NCBI GenBank assembly: GCA_021793945.1
Contig: JAJYRT010000005.1
Location: forward strand, 1 to 29,798
Source of the DNA: Thermoplasmata archaeon
GTDB taxonomy: Archaea; Thermoplasmatota; Thermoplasmata; Thermoplasmatales; Thermoplasmataceae
Reading direction: 5' to 3'
Length of the DNA: 29,798 nucleotides
This document shows, one piece after another, positions 20,343-28,296 of this stretch. Both the position numbers and the translations under genes were made by a program. The notes under the pieces were generated by a model that made no database searches, was not told where the DNA came from, and saw only the letters and a program-made list of their open reading frames with translations. The first letter of the stretch is position 1. Each line of letters starts with the position of its first letter.

Positions 20343-20726
20343 CGCCTGTTTAATGGCAAACTTTATGGATTCTCAGCATATAAACATTCTTACAATGGTC
20401 TGAGCAAGAAAACCACTGAGCTTGCGATGTAGATGAATCACTGAAGGTCTATTTGGATTAAGTTAATTGGGAAAGACAGGTGGGGGCACTCCCGAATTAA
20501 CGCCTGTGGAAATATATGCCTCCGTAACCGACCTGCCCGGAGGTAGGGGGCAACCCCCTGGGCGGAATTGGGATCGTGTATGGTCTCTGAAGCAGGAATC
20601 TCCGACCGATTGCGATGGAGAAGATGCCACTTTTCCTGAAAACTAGAACGGCACCAGTATTCACTCCCTACCAGGCCGCAGGTTCCATAAAGGTTGTAAA
20701 CCTGAGTGGTTCTTTTGGCAGATCTA
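20343..20726. other. Long intergenic region with strong inverted repeats; possible unannotated structured RNA
   Basis: No protein gene is visible in these 384 bases between trpS and tRNA-Lys. Hairpin-forming sequence concentrates at 20462-20565. It includes GTTAATTGGG (20462-20471) with CCCGAATTAAC (20491-20501), ACAGG (20476-20480) with CCTGT (20503-20507), CCTCC (20519-20523) with GGAGG (20539-20543), AGGGGG-CAA-CCCCCT (20545-20559), and outer GCCC/GGGC (20535-20538, 20560-20563). Several pairings exclude each other. I could not match it to SRP RNA, RNase P RNA or a snoRNA-like guide by conserved words. It may be an RNA on either strand or a transcript-end region. Confidence 0.35.
20377..20385 (-). 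promoter_or_regulatory. TATA-like element upstream of tRNA-Lys and the polymerase genes
   Basis: The minus strand reads GTTTATATG. It is the nearest clear TATA-like box upstream of both tRNA-Lys and rpoH, so it may drive the whole run. Confidence 0.45.
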
Positions 20727-21890
20727 TCAGATCGCGAGCTGGTCTAGCAAAGTTTCCATATCCATTGTGCCGTTTAGCATTATGACCTTCATTATATCCT
20801 TCCGGCTGACCTTCTCGTATCTTCTCTGGAACTCCTCGATCCTCTGGCTCAGTTTTTCATACAGCATAGATTTAATCTCGCCACTCAGTATTTCTCCGTT
20901 CTTGTATCGTCCATAAAGCACATTCGATTCCTCCGGTGAGAGGAAATAACCCTTAAGGTACTGGAACGAAACATCTATTTCAGGTATACCCCCGAGTTTC
21001 CTGTGTTCGTCAATGGATACCCGCCCGCCGCTGAATGAGTTCATGACCTTCTTTCTTATTGCCTTGAGGCTGTCAAGCAGAAATATCCCGTTGTCCTTGG
21101 ATTTGGACATCTTGGTTCCATCAGTTCCCATAAGGAATCTGGAATGGAGAACTGCCGGCTTCTCGAATCCGAACTTCTCGGCTACATCCCGGCAGACGCG
21201 GAGATGGGCATCCTCATCCGGACCTATGGGCACGAGGACATTCCTGTATCCCTGTGTGTTCGGGAAAACAATATGCGCGGATTGTATTGCAGGATAGAAA
21301 TGAAGGCCAGCATTCTGGTCGTTGGAATACCCGTAAACCGCCTTAATTTCTGACATGTTGATTCCGCGTGAGAGTTTTATTGCCAGATTATAGATATCCG
21401 TGAAGATCTGGTCTATAATGACATGTGTCTTGCTCAGGTCAAAGCCGAATGCTATTATGGCCCTGGTTATGAGGATCGAATTTTTCAATCCCTCTGTCTG
21501 GTCCTTGATTTTCCCGGAAACATAGCTTTCGTCTTCCGAAATGGGGATGAAAACGTGCATGTCGTGTTTATCCTGGAAATAAAGGTTGGTATCAAACACG
21601 GAGATGTGCCCTATGTGTGGTGTCGAGCTGGCATTGAACCCGGAAACTATCGCACTTTTTTCGCCCGAATTCAGTCTCTGCATGAATTTTCCAAAATCCC
21701 TGTGAGAATATATTAGGCCATTCCTGAACGTATAAAAATTCGGCAATTTTTCCACTTCCTCAATCCGGCTGGCACCGAACTGTGTTACAAGTTTCTGGTT
21801 GTCCGAATCCAGTTCCATCAGCTTTTTCTTCTTGTCTTCCTCGTCCGTAATGTCCTCTATGTCGCTCTTATTCCCGGGGTATGAAACCAT
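20727..21890 (-). CDS. trpS: Tryptophanyl-tRNA synthetase
   Basis: This class I aminoacyl-tRNA synthetase attaches tryptophan to tRNA-Trp. The HIGH motif is exact at residues 92-95 (STPHIGHIS), and the KMSKS loop is at 260-264 (DGTKMSKSKDN). The sequence is of the archaeal/eukaryotic type: GFNASSTPHIGH near the N-terminal third, NDQNAGLHFYP and PIGPDEDAHLRVCRD before KMSKS. At 387 residues, the length fits archaeal members. The start ATG follows GGAAGAGAT (21894-21902), a seven-of-nine match to GGAGGTGAT three bases upstream, so this gene looks leadered. No clear TATA box lies close by. The region upstream is the remnant of a TnpB-type element, so transcription may begin within or before it. 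Confidence 0.95.
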   Translation of the reverse strand: MVSYPGNKSDIEDITDEEDKKKKLMELDSDNQKLVTQFGASRIEEVEKLPNFYTFRNGLIYSHRDFGKFMQRLNSGEKSAIVSGFNASSTPHIGHISVFDTNLYFQDKHDMHVFIPISEDESYVSGKIKDQTEGLKNSILITRAIIAFGFDLSKTHVIIDQIFTDIYNLAIKLSRGINMSEIKAVYGYSNDQNAGLHFYPAIQSAHIVFPNTQGYRNVLVPIGPDEDAHLRVCRDVAEKFGFEKPAVLHSRFLMGTDGTKMSKSKDNGIFLLDSLKAIRKKVMNSFSGGRVSIDEHRKLGGIPEIDVSFQYLKGYFLSPEESNVLYGRYKNGEILSGEIKSMLYEKLSQRIEEFQRRYEKVSRKDIMKVIMLNGTMDMETLLDQLAI

Positions 21891-21904
21891 CTGATCTCTT
21901 CCTT

Positions 21905-22194
21905 ATGGAACTTGGGTTAGTGACCTCCTCTCCCAGCTTTCGCAGGGAGCTTCCCACTTCAAAGGTTACTGGCGGAATCTCCATGGGCTTGAATTCCCCT
22001 CGGCCCGAAGGTACTTTGTCCTCCATGCTAAGCCATCTGACTTTGCGGATTGCAGGCATGCATGTAGCAATATGCGATCCGACCTTCTTCCATTCTGTCT
22101 GCCAGTGGACAGAAACTTTATCCGCTCTCGATACAAAAATGTTCGCTCCCGTCCCCTTCTGGAAGGGGACTTCCCGCTCAAGAGAGTTAAATTC
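21905..22194 (-). mobile_element. Degenerate IS605/TnpB-type element (internal-deletion remnant)
   Basis: About 290 bases between trpS and mtnA look like the two ends of a TnpB-type element with the middle lost. The left-end hairpin motif (22140-22194) matches that of the intact element. At the other end, the 109-residue frame at 21868-22197 finishes with a segment including PSGRGEFKPMEIPP and VTFEVGSSLRKLGEEV, which resembles TnpB C-terminal tails. It overlies a hairpin (CTCCC at 21930-21934, GGGAG at 21945-21949). No RuvC or zinc motif remains. Such non-autonomous derivatives are known for IS200/IS605 families. I recognise the tail by pattern only. Confidence 0.5.
22140..22194 (-). repeat. 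Left-end hairpin motif, copy B
   Basis: On the minus strand it reads GAATTTAACT, then TGAGCGGGA, then a hairpin with arms GTCCCCTT and AAGGGGAC (22151-22170), then GGGAGCGAACA. Copy A at 4084-4143 has the same order and nearly the same words, with a different hairpin sequence that keeps the CCCC/GGGG character. Confidence 0.65.
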
Positions 22195-22265
22195 CATTTA
22201 AATTGACGACAAACCCGTAACATAAGTTTAATCTGAAATCATGAAATAAGCTGCATTGAAATCAA

Positions 22266-23282
22266 ATGAAAGTCGTGGTTGATGGTCAGGAAAAAAACCT
22301 GCTGGCCGTTTGGTATGAGGATCATGTTGTGAAGCTTGTCGACCAGAGGAAACTTCCTGAAAAAATAGAGATATTTGAGGCAAAGAATACTGAGGATATA
22401 GCCCATGCAATCAAGGACATGCTTGTCAGGGGAGCACCCGCAATTGGTGTCACTGCCGCCTATGGGCTTGCAATGGCAAAACTGAACAAGGAGGACATGG
22501 ATGCTGCGGTTGACCAGATTTCAAAAACGCGCCCAACCGCCTTTGATCTCTTCAAGGCCATCAAGTTCATGAAGGAGAACAACTTCGATCTGAACTCGGC
22601 AAGAAGGTATTCAAATGAGATTTCAGGAAGAAGCAAGAGGATCGGCGAATACGGGAACAGCCTGATAAAGCAGGGGAGCAGGATACTGACTCACTGCAAC
22701 GCAGGCGCGCTTGCCGTGGTCGACTGGGGAACAGCCCTTGCGCCAATCAGGATAGCCTCTTCAGAAGGAAAGAAACCTTTTGTTTTTGTGGATGAAACGA
22801 GACCGAGACTGCAGGGCGCGAAGTTGACCGCGTGGGAACTCCAGCAGGAGGGTATTGACCATGCCATAATTGCCGACAATGCTGCAGGGTACTTCATGAA
22901 AAAAGGTGAAGTGGACCTGGTCATAGTTGGGGCAGATAGGATAGCAGCAAACGGGGACTTTGCCAACAAGATAGGCACTTACGAGAAGGCTGTGGTTGCC
23001 AAGGCAAACAATATACCCTTCTATGTCGCGGCACCCGGAAGCACGTTTGACTTTTCCATCTCGTCAGGCGACCAGATACCCATTGAGGAGAGATCCCAGG
23101 AAGAGGTGCTCATGATCGGCCAGAACAGGCTCGGACCGGCTGAAAGCAAGGCGAGGAACCCGGCATTCGATGTAACCCCAAACGAATATGTTTCTGCCTT
23201 CATAACCGAATATGGCATCTTCAGGCCGCAGGAACTGTCGAGGGTTAGGAGCTTGATGTCCAGTGACCTATTTATGAGGTAA
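22266..23282 (+). CDS. mtnA: S-methyl-5-thioribose-1-phosphate isomerase (aIF2B-like)
   Basis: This 338-residue enzyme of the MtnA/aIF2B superfamily interconverts 5-methylthioribose-1-phosphate and 5-methylthioribulose-1-phosphate in methionine salvage. The motif RGAPAIGVTAAYG is at residues 55-67. The catalytic cysteine is C144 in THCNAGALA and the catalytic aspartate is D224 in GADRIAANGD, followed by NKIGTY. DETRPRLQGAKLTAWEL is also diagnostic. These features place it with MtnA and not with regulatory eIF2B subunits. The related ribose-1,5-bisphosphate isomerase is the main alternative, but the motif set fits MtnA better. No Shine-Dalgarno and no strong TATA box at standard distance are seen. 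Confidence 0.88.
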   Translation: MKVVVDGQEKNLLAVWYEDHVVKLVDQRKLPEKIEIFEAKNTEDIAHAIKDMLVRGAPAIGVTAAYGLAMAKLNKEDMDAAVDQISKTRPTAFDLFKAIKFMKENNFDLNSARRYSNEISGRSKRIGEYGNSLIKQGSRILTHCNAGALAVVDWGTALAPIRIASSEGKKPFVFVDETRPRLQGAKLTAWELQQEGIDHAIIADNAAGYFMKKGEVDLVIVGADRIAANGDFANKIGTYEKAVVAKANNIPFYVAAPGSTFDFSISSGDQIPIEERSQEEVLMIGQNRLGPAESKARNPAFDVTPNEYVSAFITEYGIFRPQELSRVRSLMSSDLFMR

Positions 23283-23349
23283 CATGGACACGTAACATTT
23301 ATCCATTATATCCTGATTCTAATTATAAGATTCCGAACTGGCTGTGAAA

Positions 23350-23358
23350 TTATTATAT
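23350..23358 (+). promoter_or_regulatory. TATA-like element of the acyl-CoA synthetase genes
   Basis: The plus strand around 23350-23358 contains TTATATC, centred about 25 bases before ATG 23380, which suits a leaderless mRNA for the two-subunit synthetase. Confidence 0.55.
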
Positions 23359-23379
23359 CGAAATTTCCAATCATGATCG

Positions 23380-24765
23380 ATGTTTGATGATCTATTCAGT
23401 CCCGCTTCAATCGCGATTATTGGGGCATCAATGGACGAGAACAAGATTGGGAACGTGATTTTGAGGAATCTAATATCATCCGGATTCTCTGGCAGAATTT
23501 ATCCTGTGAATCCTTCCTATTCCGAAATAATGGACTTGAAGTGCTATCCGTCCGTGAAGGATATTGGCGATCCAACCAGCATTGCTGTAATAGTCCTTCC
23601 TGCGCATGTAGTTCCTCAGACTGTGGAGGACTGCATAAGCGCGGGAGTCAAGTTCCTGATTATAATCAGCGGCGGTTTTGCCGAGACAGGGCTTGAGGGG
23701 AAGAAGCTATCCGACAGGATCCTCTCGCTGATAAGAAACTCTGGGACGCGTCTCATTGGCCCAAACACCGTAGGACTCTATCTGCCCTACTCAAACATTA
23801 ACACGACCCTGACATCGTACAGCAGGGTTTCTTTCCCGCCCCCTGGAAACATAGGGTTCATATCCCAGAGCGGCGCCCTGGGGTTGCTGACAATGGATGC
23901 AATCTCAGAATACGGCATCGGAATATCTGCTTTCATTAATCTCGGGAACAGGCTTGACGTAGATGAGACAGAGTTTCTGGATTTTTTCGAGTCAGATTCG
24001 AGAACTGGCAGCGTTGCCATATACATGGAAAGTGTAGCCGACGGAAGGTCTTTTTATGAGAGGATAAGGAGGTTTAACAGTAGAAAGCCACTTGTAATCC
24101 TGAAAGCCGGAAGGACCGAACAATCGGCTATGGCAGCTTCCCTGCATACAGGTGCAATGGCATCGAATGATTCCATATTCAATGGGATGCTTTCACAGGC
24201 TGGTTCCGTGAGAGCTTATGACGAAACGGAACTCATTGATTACGCCAGGGTTCTCGCCTATTCAAAACAGATGACGGGAAACCGGATCGCGGTGTTGACC
24301 ACCGCAGGAGGAGTAGGAGTGATCTCAACCGATTATATATCCGACTCCCGAAGCATAAAACCATTGCAGATGGCAAGGCTTTCTGAAAATACAAAGGATC
24401 AGATAAGAAAGGTTATCGTGCCATACGGTTCGGCACAGAACCCCATAGACCTGACGGCGGACGGAAGTGTCAACGATTACGATAGGGTTCTTGAAATACT
24501 TATGCGGGACGATGATGTCGATGCTGTGCTTGTTTATGCCCTCCCGCAGACTCCAAAAATGGACATAGGAGTGGTTGATGTTGTGGAGAAGCACGTTAAG
24601 GCTGGAAAGCCAATAGTGGTCGGAGTGCTTGGTTACAAGATTGCGAAACAGCTTCTCGTCGAGTTTGAGAGGAGGAAGATACCTGCCTATCCGTCAGTTC
24701 ACAGGAGCGTAAAATCACTTGGTGCGCTGTATGAGTACAGTGCTTTCAGGAGCGTGAGGCAATGA
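23380..24765 (+). CDS. ADP-forming acyl-CoA synthetase, alpha subunit
   Basis: This 461-residue subunit of the NDP-forming acetyl/acyl-CoA synthetase (ACD) converts an acyl-CoA, ADP and phosphate into the free acid, ATP and CoA by substrate-level phosphorylation. It begins with the CoA-binding Rossmann domain (SIAIIGASMDENKIGNVILRN), followed by the two ligase-CoA domains. The phosphorylated active-site histidine is H256 in AASLHTGAMA, and GFISQSGALG (about 159-168) is the second nucleotide-like loop. The beta subunit gene overlaps its stop by four bases. A TATA-like box about 25 bases before the ATG implies a leaderless mRNA. Substrate range is not readable, but iorAB downstream suggests aryl-acyl CoA. 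Confidence 0.93.
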   Translation: MFDDLFSPASIAIIGASMDENKIGNVILRNLISSGFSGRIYPVNPSYSEIMDLKCYPSVKDIGDPTSIAVIVLPAHVVPQTVEDCISAGVKFLIIISGGFAETGLEGKKLSDRILSLIRNSGTRLIGPNTVGLYLPYSNINTTLTSYSRVSFPPPGNIGFISQSGALGLLTMDAISEYGIGISAFINLGNRLDVDETEFLDFFESDSRTGSVAIYMESVADGRSFYERIRRFNSRKPLVILKAGRTEQSAMAASLHTGAMASNDSIFNGMLSQAGSVRAYDETELIDYARVLAYSKQMTGNRIAVLTTAGGVGVISTDYISDSRSIKPLQMARLSENTKDQIRKVIVPYGSAQNPIDLTADGSVNDYDRVLEILMRDDDVDAVLVYALPQTPKMDIGVVDVVEKHVKAGKPIVVGVLGYKIAKQLLVEFERRKIPAYPSVHRSVKSLGALYEYSAFRSVRQ

Positions 24766-25421
24766 AGGGAAAAATATCTGAAATGATGCCAACGGATGCA
24801 AACGTCGATGAATATGCCGTGAAGAGAATAATTTCCGCATATGGAATTCCCACGCCAAAATCCGTGCTGATGGATTCCATGGAAAGGGAAGTGGAATTGG
24901 AATTCCCTGTTGTGGTCAAGGTTTCTGACCCGAAAATACTGCATAAATCGGAAGTGGGGGGAGTGGCCATCGGCATCCAGGACCGAAAACAGCTTGCCGA
25001 AGAGGTTTCACGGATGAAGGCAAGGTTCCCGAATGCAGGAATACTGGTGGAGGAGATGGAGAAGGGAGGGCTTGAGATTATAGCCGGACTGGTCAACGAC
25101 AGGAACTTCGGCAACGTAATCATGCTTGGGATGGGCGGAATATATACCGAACTGTACCACGATGTTGTTTTTCGCCTCACGCCAATTAGCGGAATCGACG
25201 CTGCGGACATGATTGATTCAGTAAAGATCAGGGTTTTCGAGAATGGATTCAGGGGGATAAGGGTTGAACGTGAAGCCATAATAGATCTGCTGATGAAACT
25301 TTCCATGATCTCTGATGACATCGGCAGCGATCTTGACATGCTTGACCTGAACCCAGTTATTGTAAATGGAGACAGGATTTCCGCGGTGGATGCCAAGCTG
25401 ATTCTCAAAAGGTTGCCATAG
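24762..25421 (+). CDS. ADP-forming acyl-CoA synthetase, beta subunit
   Basis: This 219-residue ATP-grasp subunit phosphorylates and accepts phosphate from the alpha-subunit histidine. Motifs include FPVVVKVSDPKILHKSEVGG near residues 48-67, with the nucleotide lysine K53, and MLGMGGIYTELYHDVVFRL (about 121-139). The C-terminal DLDMLDLNPVIVNGD carries the metal-binding Asp and Asn of ATP-grasp enzymes. Separate alpha and beta genes occur in Pyrococcus-type enzymes, whereas other archaea fuse them. Its ATG overlaps the alpha stop (ATGA). Confidence 0.93.
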   Translation: MKGKISEMMPTDANVDEYAVKRIISAYGIPTPKSVLMDSMEREVELEFPVVVKVSDPKILHKSEVGGVAIGIQDRKQLAEEVSRMKARFPNAGILVEEMEKGGLEIIAGLVNDRNFGNVIMLGMGGIYTELYHDVVFRLTPISGIDAADMIDSVKIRVFENGFRGIRVEREAIIDLLMKLSMISDDIGSDLDMLDLNPVIVNGDRISAVDAKLILKRLP

Positions 25422-25499
25422 TAAATGACAGGATCAGCTAAATGCAGGATCGTCGGCGGAAGTGCTGCATATCGGTGTGTCTGTAATTAGCATGACCTA

Positions 25500-25518
25500 T
25501 AATTAAGGCTCCTAATTA
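25500..25518. promoter_or_regulatory. Near-perfect inverted repeat just upstream of the iorA TATA-like box
   Basis: The sequence TAATTAAGGCTCCTAATTA has arms TAATTA(A)GG and CCTAATTA. It abuts the TATA-like ATAGTTAAAA at 25521-25530, which is centred about 25 bases before iorA. This position suits an operator that blocks or helps TBP/TFB binding. The regulator is unknown. Confidence 0.4.
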
Positions 25519-25520
25519 AA

Positions 25521-25530
25521 ATAGTTAAAA
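25521..25530 (+). promoter_or_regulatory. TATA-like element of iorAB
   Basis: ATAGTTAAAA is centred about 25 bases before ATG 25551, fitting a leaderless transcript separate from the upstream acyl-CoA synthetase genes. Confidence 0.4.
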
Positions 25531-25550
25531 GTTATGATACTACGATTGAA

Positions 25551-27428
25551 ATGAGTGGACTTAACGACCTGCTGATCAACCAACCGGGCAAGAAACTCTT
25601 CCTGCTTGGGAACGAGGCAATTGCAAGAGGGGCTATTGAGGCCGGGGTAAGGGTCGCCACCACATATCCAGGCACTCCTTCAAGCGAAGTGGGCAACGTT
25701 CTTTCAGAACTTGCGAAAAAGGCAGGCTTGTATTTCCAGTTCTCCGTCAATGAAAAAGTTGCCATTGAGGTGGCTTATTCATCGGCAATTTCCGGACTAA
25801 GGTCATTCGTTTTCATGAAGCACGTCGGCCTGAACGTTGCAGCCGACCCACTAATGAGCATCGCTTATACCGGTGTGCGAGCTGGCCTTGTTGTGATGTC
25901 CGCGGATGATCCATCCATGTTCTCATCACAGAACGAGCAGGATAACAGGAACTATTCCGAAATAGCCCATATCCCGCTGATAGAGCCTTCTAACTCCCAG
26001 GAGGCGAAGGACTTCCTGAGGTACGCGTTTGAGATATCAGAGATGGAACACATTCCGGTACTCTTCAGGACTACCACGAGAGTGAGCCACCAGAGGGGAA
26101 TGGTGGAGCTGGGCGATATGGAGAAGAGGGAGGCAGTGGGATTCTTCAAGAGCGAACCTGCCAACTTTGTTGCACTGCCCGTGAATTCAATGGGACTTAA
26201 GGAAAAACTGGTACAGAAGATGGAACGGCTCAAAACCGTTTCAGAAAGTTCGAAACTGAACAGGATAGAAACCTACGGGTCTGGAAAATATGGTATATTA
26301 ACTTCAGGAGAGGCTTACAACGTCATGATGGATGCTGTATCCAAGTACGGACTCGATGTTTCGGTCCTGAAGCTAGGTTTCACAAATCCACTACCGGAGG
26401 AAATGATCTCAAAGTTCCTCAGGGAGCACGATAACGTCATAGTTGTTGAAGAGCTGGATCCATTCCTGGAAACAAGAGTCAGGATGATAGCCCAGATGCA
26501 CTCCATTGGAACAAAGATATTCGGAAAGCTTGACGGATACTTCACATTCAGCCACGAGTACAGTCCTGATACTGTTGCTGGCTCTCTTTCGAGAATAATG
26601 GGATTTGACACAAAGCAGATGAGTGTGGAGATGGATGCAACCGCATTGCCGCCAAGGCCTCCTGTACTTTGCCCAGGATGCCCTCACAGAGCGACATACT
26701 ATGTTGTGAAGCGTGCAGTGAAGATGTCGAACATAAAGAATCCTGTGTATTCATCCGATATAGGCTGTTATTCACTCGGCGTTTATGATCCGTACAACGA
26801 GGCGGACGTGATGATTGAAATGGGATCATCCATTGGAGTTGGAGGTGGATTCTCAATTGCCACCGATCAGAAGGTGATCTCGTTCATAGGGGATTCAACA
26901 TTTTTCCACTCCGGAATACCGGGAATCATAAACGCGGTCCACAACGCGTCTAATGTTATACTTATTGTCATGGACAACAGGACTACTGCGATGACGGGAC
27001 AGCAGTCGAACCCTGGCATGAACATTAACGGAATGGGCGACCCCGCACCGGAGGTATCAATAGAGGCTATAGTTAGGGCTATTGGGGTACAGTACGTTAA
27101 AACCGTTGACCCCTATGACCTGAAGAGCACACTTTTGGCTGTTTCTGGCGCACTGAGGGAAAACGGCGTATCTGTAATAGTGGCCCGGAGAGAGTGCGCA
27201 ATGATCCGCGATGACCGCATGAGGTCCAGGAAGGAGTGGAAGACATTCCAGGTAAATTCTGAGAAGTGCAAATTGTGCATGAACTGCGTCGAGAAATTCT
27301 CCTGTCCTGCTATATTCATAGAAGGCGGCAAGATAGAGATCGACCAGAACATATGCGACGGCTGCGGAGTCTGTGCTGAACCGTATGTTTGCCCATTCGA
27401 GGCCATAGAGGAGGTGCAGACAGCATGA
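25551..27428 (+). CDS. iorA: Indolepyruvate:ferredoxin oxidoreductase, alpha subunit
   Basis: This 625-residue thiamine-diphosphate enzyme subunit oxidatively decarboxylates aryl pyruvates (from Trp, Phe, Tyr) to aryl-acetyl-CoA, reducing ferredoxin. The N-terminal pyrimidine-binding domain contains LLGNEAIARGAIEAG and YPGTPSSEVG. The diphosphate-binding domain has CPGCPHRATYYVVK and GDSTFFHSGIPGIINAVHN. Two [4Fe-4S] clusters are carried at the C-terminus, with cysteines at 573, 576, 579 and 585 and at 602, 605, 608 and 614. Family length matches. It overlaps iorB by four bases. Oxygen sensitivity of such clusters suggests an anaerobic or microaerobic role. Confidence 0.95.
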   Translation: MSGLNDLLINQPGKKLFLLGNEAIARGAIEAGVRVATTYPGTPSSEVGNVLSELAKKAGLYFQFSVNEKVAIEVAYSSAISGLRSFVFMKHVGLNVAADPLMSIAYTGVRAGLVVMSADDPSMFSSQNEQDNRNYSEIAHIPLIEPSNSQEAKDFLRYAFEISEMEHIPVLFRTTTRVSHQRGMVELGDMEKREAVGFFKSEPANFVALPVNSMGLKEKLVQKMERLKTVSESSKLNRIETYGSGKYGILTSGEAYNVMMDAVSKYGLDVSVLKLGFTNPLPEEMISKFLREHDNVIVVEELDPFLETRVRMIAQMHSIGTKIFGKLDGYFTFSHEYSPDTVAGSLSRIMGFDTKQMSVEMDATALPPRPPVLCPGCPHRATYYVVKRAVKMSNIKNPVYSSDIGCYSLGVYDPYNEADVMIEMGSSIGVGGGFSIATDQKVISFIGDSTFFHSGIPGIINAVHNASNVILIVMDNRTTAMTGQQSNPGMNINGMGDPAPEVSIEAIVRAIGVQYVKTVDPYDLKSTLLAVSGALRENGVSVIVARRECAMIRDDRMRSRKEWKTFQVNSEKCKLCMNCVEKFSCPAIFIEGGKIEIDQNICDGCGVCAEPYVCPFEAIEEVQTA

Positions 27429-28030
27429 GAACAAACATAATAATAGCCGGAGTTGGCGGGCAGGGAGTTGTAACTGCAGGACTGCTACTGTCGGAAGCGG
27501 CGACCATAAGGGGAATGCGTGTTGTGATGTCTGAGATTCACGGACTTGCCCAGAGAGGAGGATCTGTTTCCGTCGACGTCAGGATAGGCGAGGTATACGG
27601 TTCCATAATAGGAAAAGGCGATGCTGATCTCATTATAGGGTTTGAGCCCATTGAAACGATGCGAGCTGTTGCAAGAGCCAGCAATAAGACACAGGTGATA
27701 ATGAACTCGGAGAAAATAACACCGGTATCCCTCAGCATGCACGACAAGGAGTATCCAAGCAATTCCGATCTGACCGGCCTGGCTGATAAGAGCATAAAAA
27801 TCAGGGAGATAAACGCCATATCCCTTGCAAAGAAGGTTGGCAGTTACAAATCAGTTAATGCTGTGATTATAGGGGCTGCCATAGGGCTCGGAATACTTCC
27901 ATTCGAAAAGGAGGACATGCTTTCGGCCCTGAAGAACAGATTTTCAGGAAAGCTATATGACATAAACAGGGAAGCACTCGAGTCCGGGATCAATGAAATA
28001 CTGGTAAACCAGGTTGCTTCTTCTCCATAA
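27425..28030 (+). CDS. iorB: Indolepyruvate:ferredoxin oxidoreductase, beta subunit
   Basis: This 201-residue gamma-type domain partner of IorA begins with NIIIAGVGGQGVVTAGLLLSE, the family's glycine-rich CoA/nucleotide-binding strand-loop. VVMSEIHGLAQRGGSVSVDV follows (about 38-57), including the HG.AQRGG pattern shared by the 2-oxoacid oxidoreductase gamma subunits. The frame extends 36 bases upstream, but ATG 27425 overlapping the iorA stop (ATGA) is the obvious start. It forms the heteromeric enzyme with IorA. Confidence 0.93.
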   Translation: MRTNIIIAGVGGQGVVTAGLLLSEAATIRGMRVVMSEIHGLAQRGGSVSVDVRIGEVYGSIIGKGDADLIIGFEPIETMRAVARASNKTQVIMNSEKITPVSLSMHDKEYPSNSDLTGLADKSIKIREINAISLAKKVGSYKSVNAVIIGAAIGLGILPFEKEDMLSALKNRFSGKLYDINREALESGINEILVNQVASSP

Positions 28031-28072
28031 CATTTCTCCACCCCGCTGGCTCCATGTCCGAATGAGGATTTT

Positions 28073-28093
28073 CTCTGGCATTTTTATGCAGAG
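28073..28093. terminator. Hairpin with T-run after iorB, possible transcript end
   Basis: Arms CTCTGGCAT and ATGCAGAG pair with one bulged base around a T-rich loop. It lies about 40 bases after the iorB stop. Archaeal termination depends mainly on T-runs, so the hairpin itself may be incidental. Confidence 0.25.
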
Positions 28094-28134
28094 TCCACGC
28101 CAATCCAAAATTTTTCACGATGAACATAAGCGAA

Positions 28135-28157
28135 TTGACAATAAAATTGAACAAAAT
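28135..28157 (-). terminator. T-rich tract after 5S rRNA
   Basis: Directly beyond the 3' end of the 5S gene, the minus strand contains ATTTTG and AATTTTATT runs, the kind of T-rich sequence at which archaeal polymerase stops. Confidence 0.35.
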
Positions 28158-28276
28158 GTGACAGCGAATCGTATTTCCCATGCCCTCGCGGAACATAGTA
28201 CGTGTACGATACACAGTGGGCTTTACCGTCGGGTTCGGGATGAGACCTGGTGTGACCCCACTGTTATGGCCGTCAC
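28158..28276 (-). rRNA. rrf: 5S ribosomal RNA, isolated gene
   Basis: On the minus strand, the sequence GACGGCCATAACAGTGGGG is followed by CAGGTCTCATCCCGAACCCG, GTAAAGCCCACTG and, near the 3' end, GAGGGCATGGGAAATACG. These are the conserved helix and loop words of 5S rRNA. Terminal GTGAC and GTCAC pair to close helix I, which gives a 119-base molecule. No 16S or 23S is nearby; unlinked rRNA genes are characteristic of Thermoplasmatales. A TATA-like TTAAATAT at 28297-28304 is centred about 25 bases upstream, so it has its own promoter. Confidence 0.95.
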
Positions 28277-28296
28277 GAAACTGTTATTTCAACAAC

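Noticed and set aside
20455..20600. SRP (7S) RNA or RNase P RNA
   Set aside because: The stems are attractive, but the conserved GGAAG...AGCAG domain of SRP RNA and the GAGGAAAGTC-type core words of RNase P RNA were not found on either strand.
21868..22197. 109-residue minus-strand reading frame before trpS taken as a host gene
   Set aside because: It begins upstream of and reads through the left-end hairpin shared with the tnpB element and runs into trpS. Only its C-terminal part resembles TnpB tails, so it is better treated as element debris.
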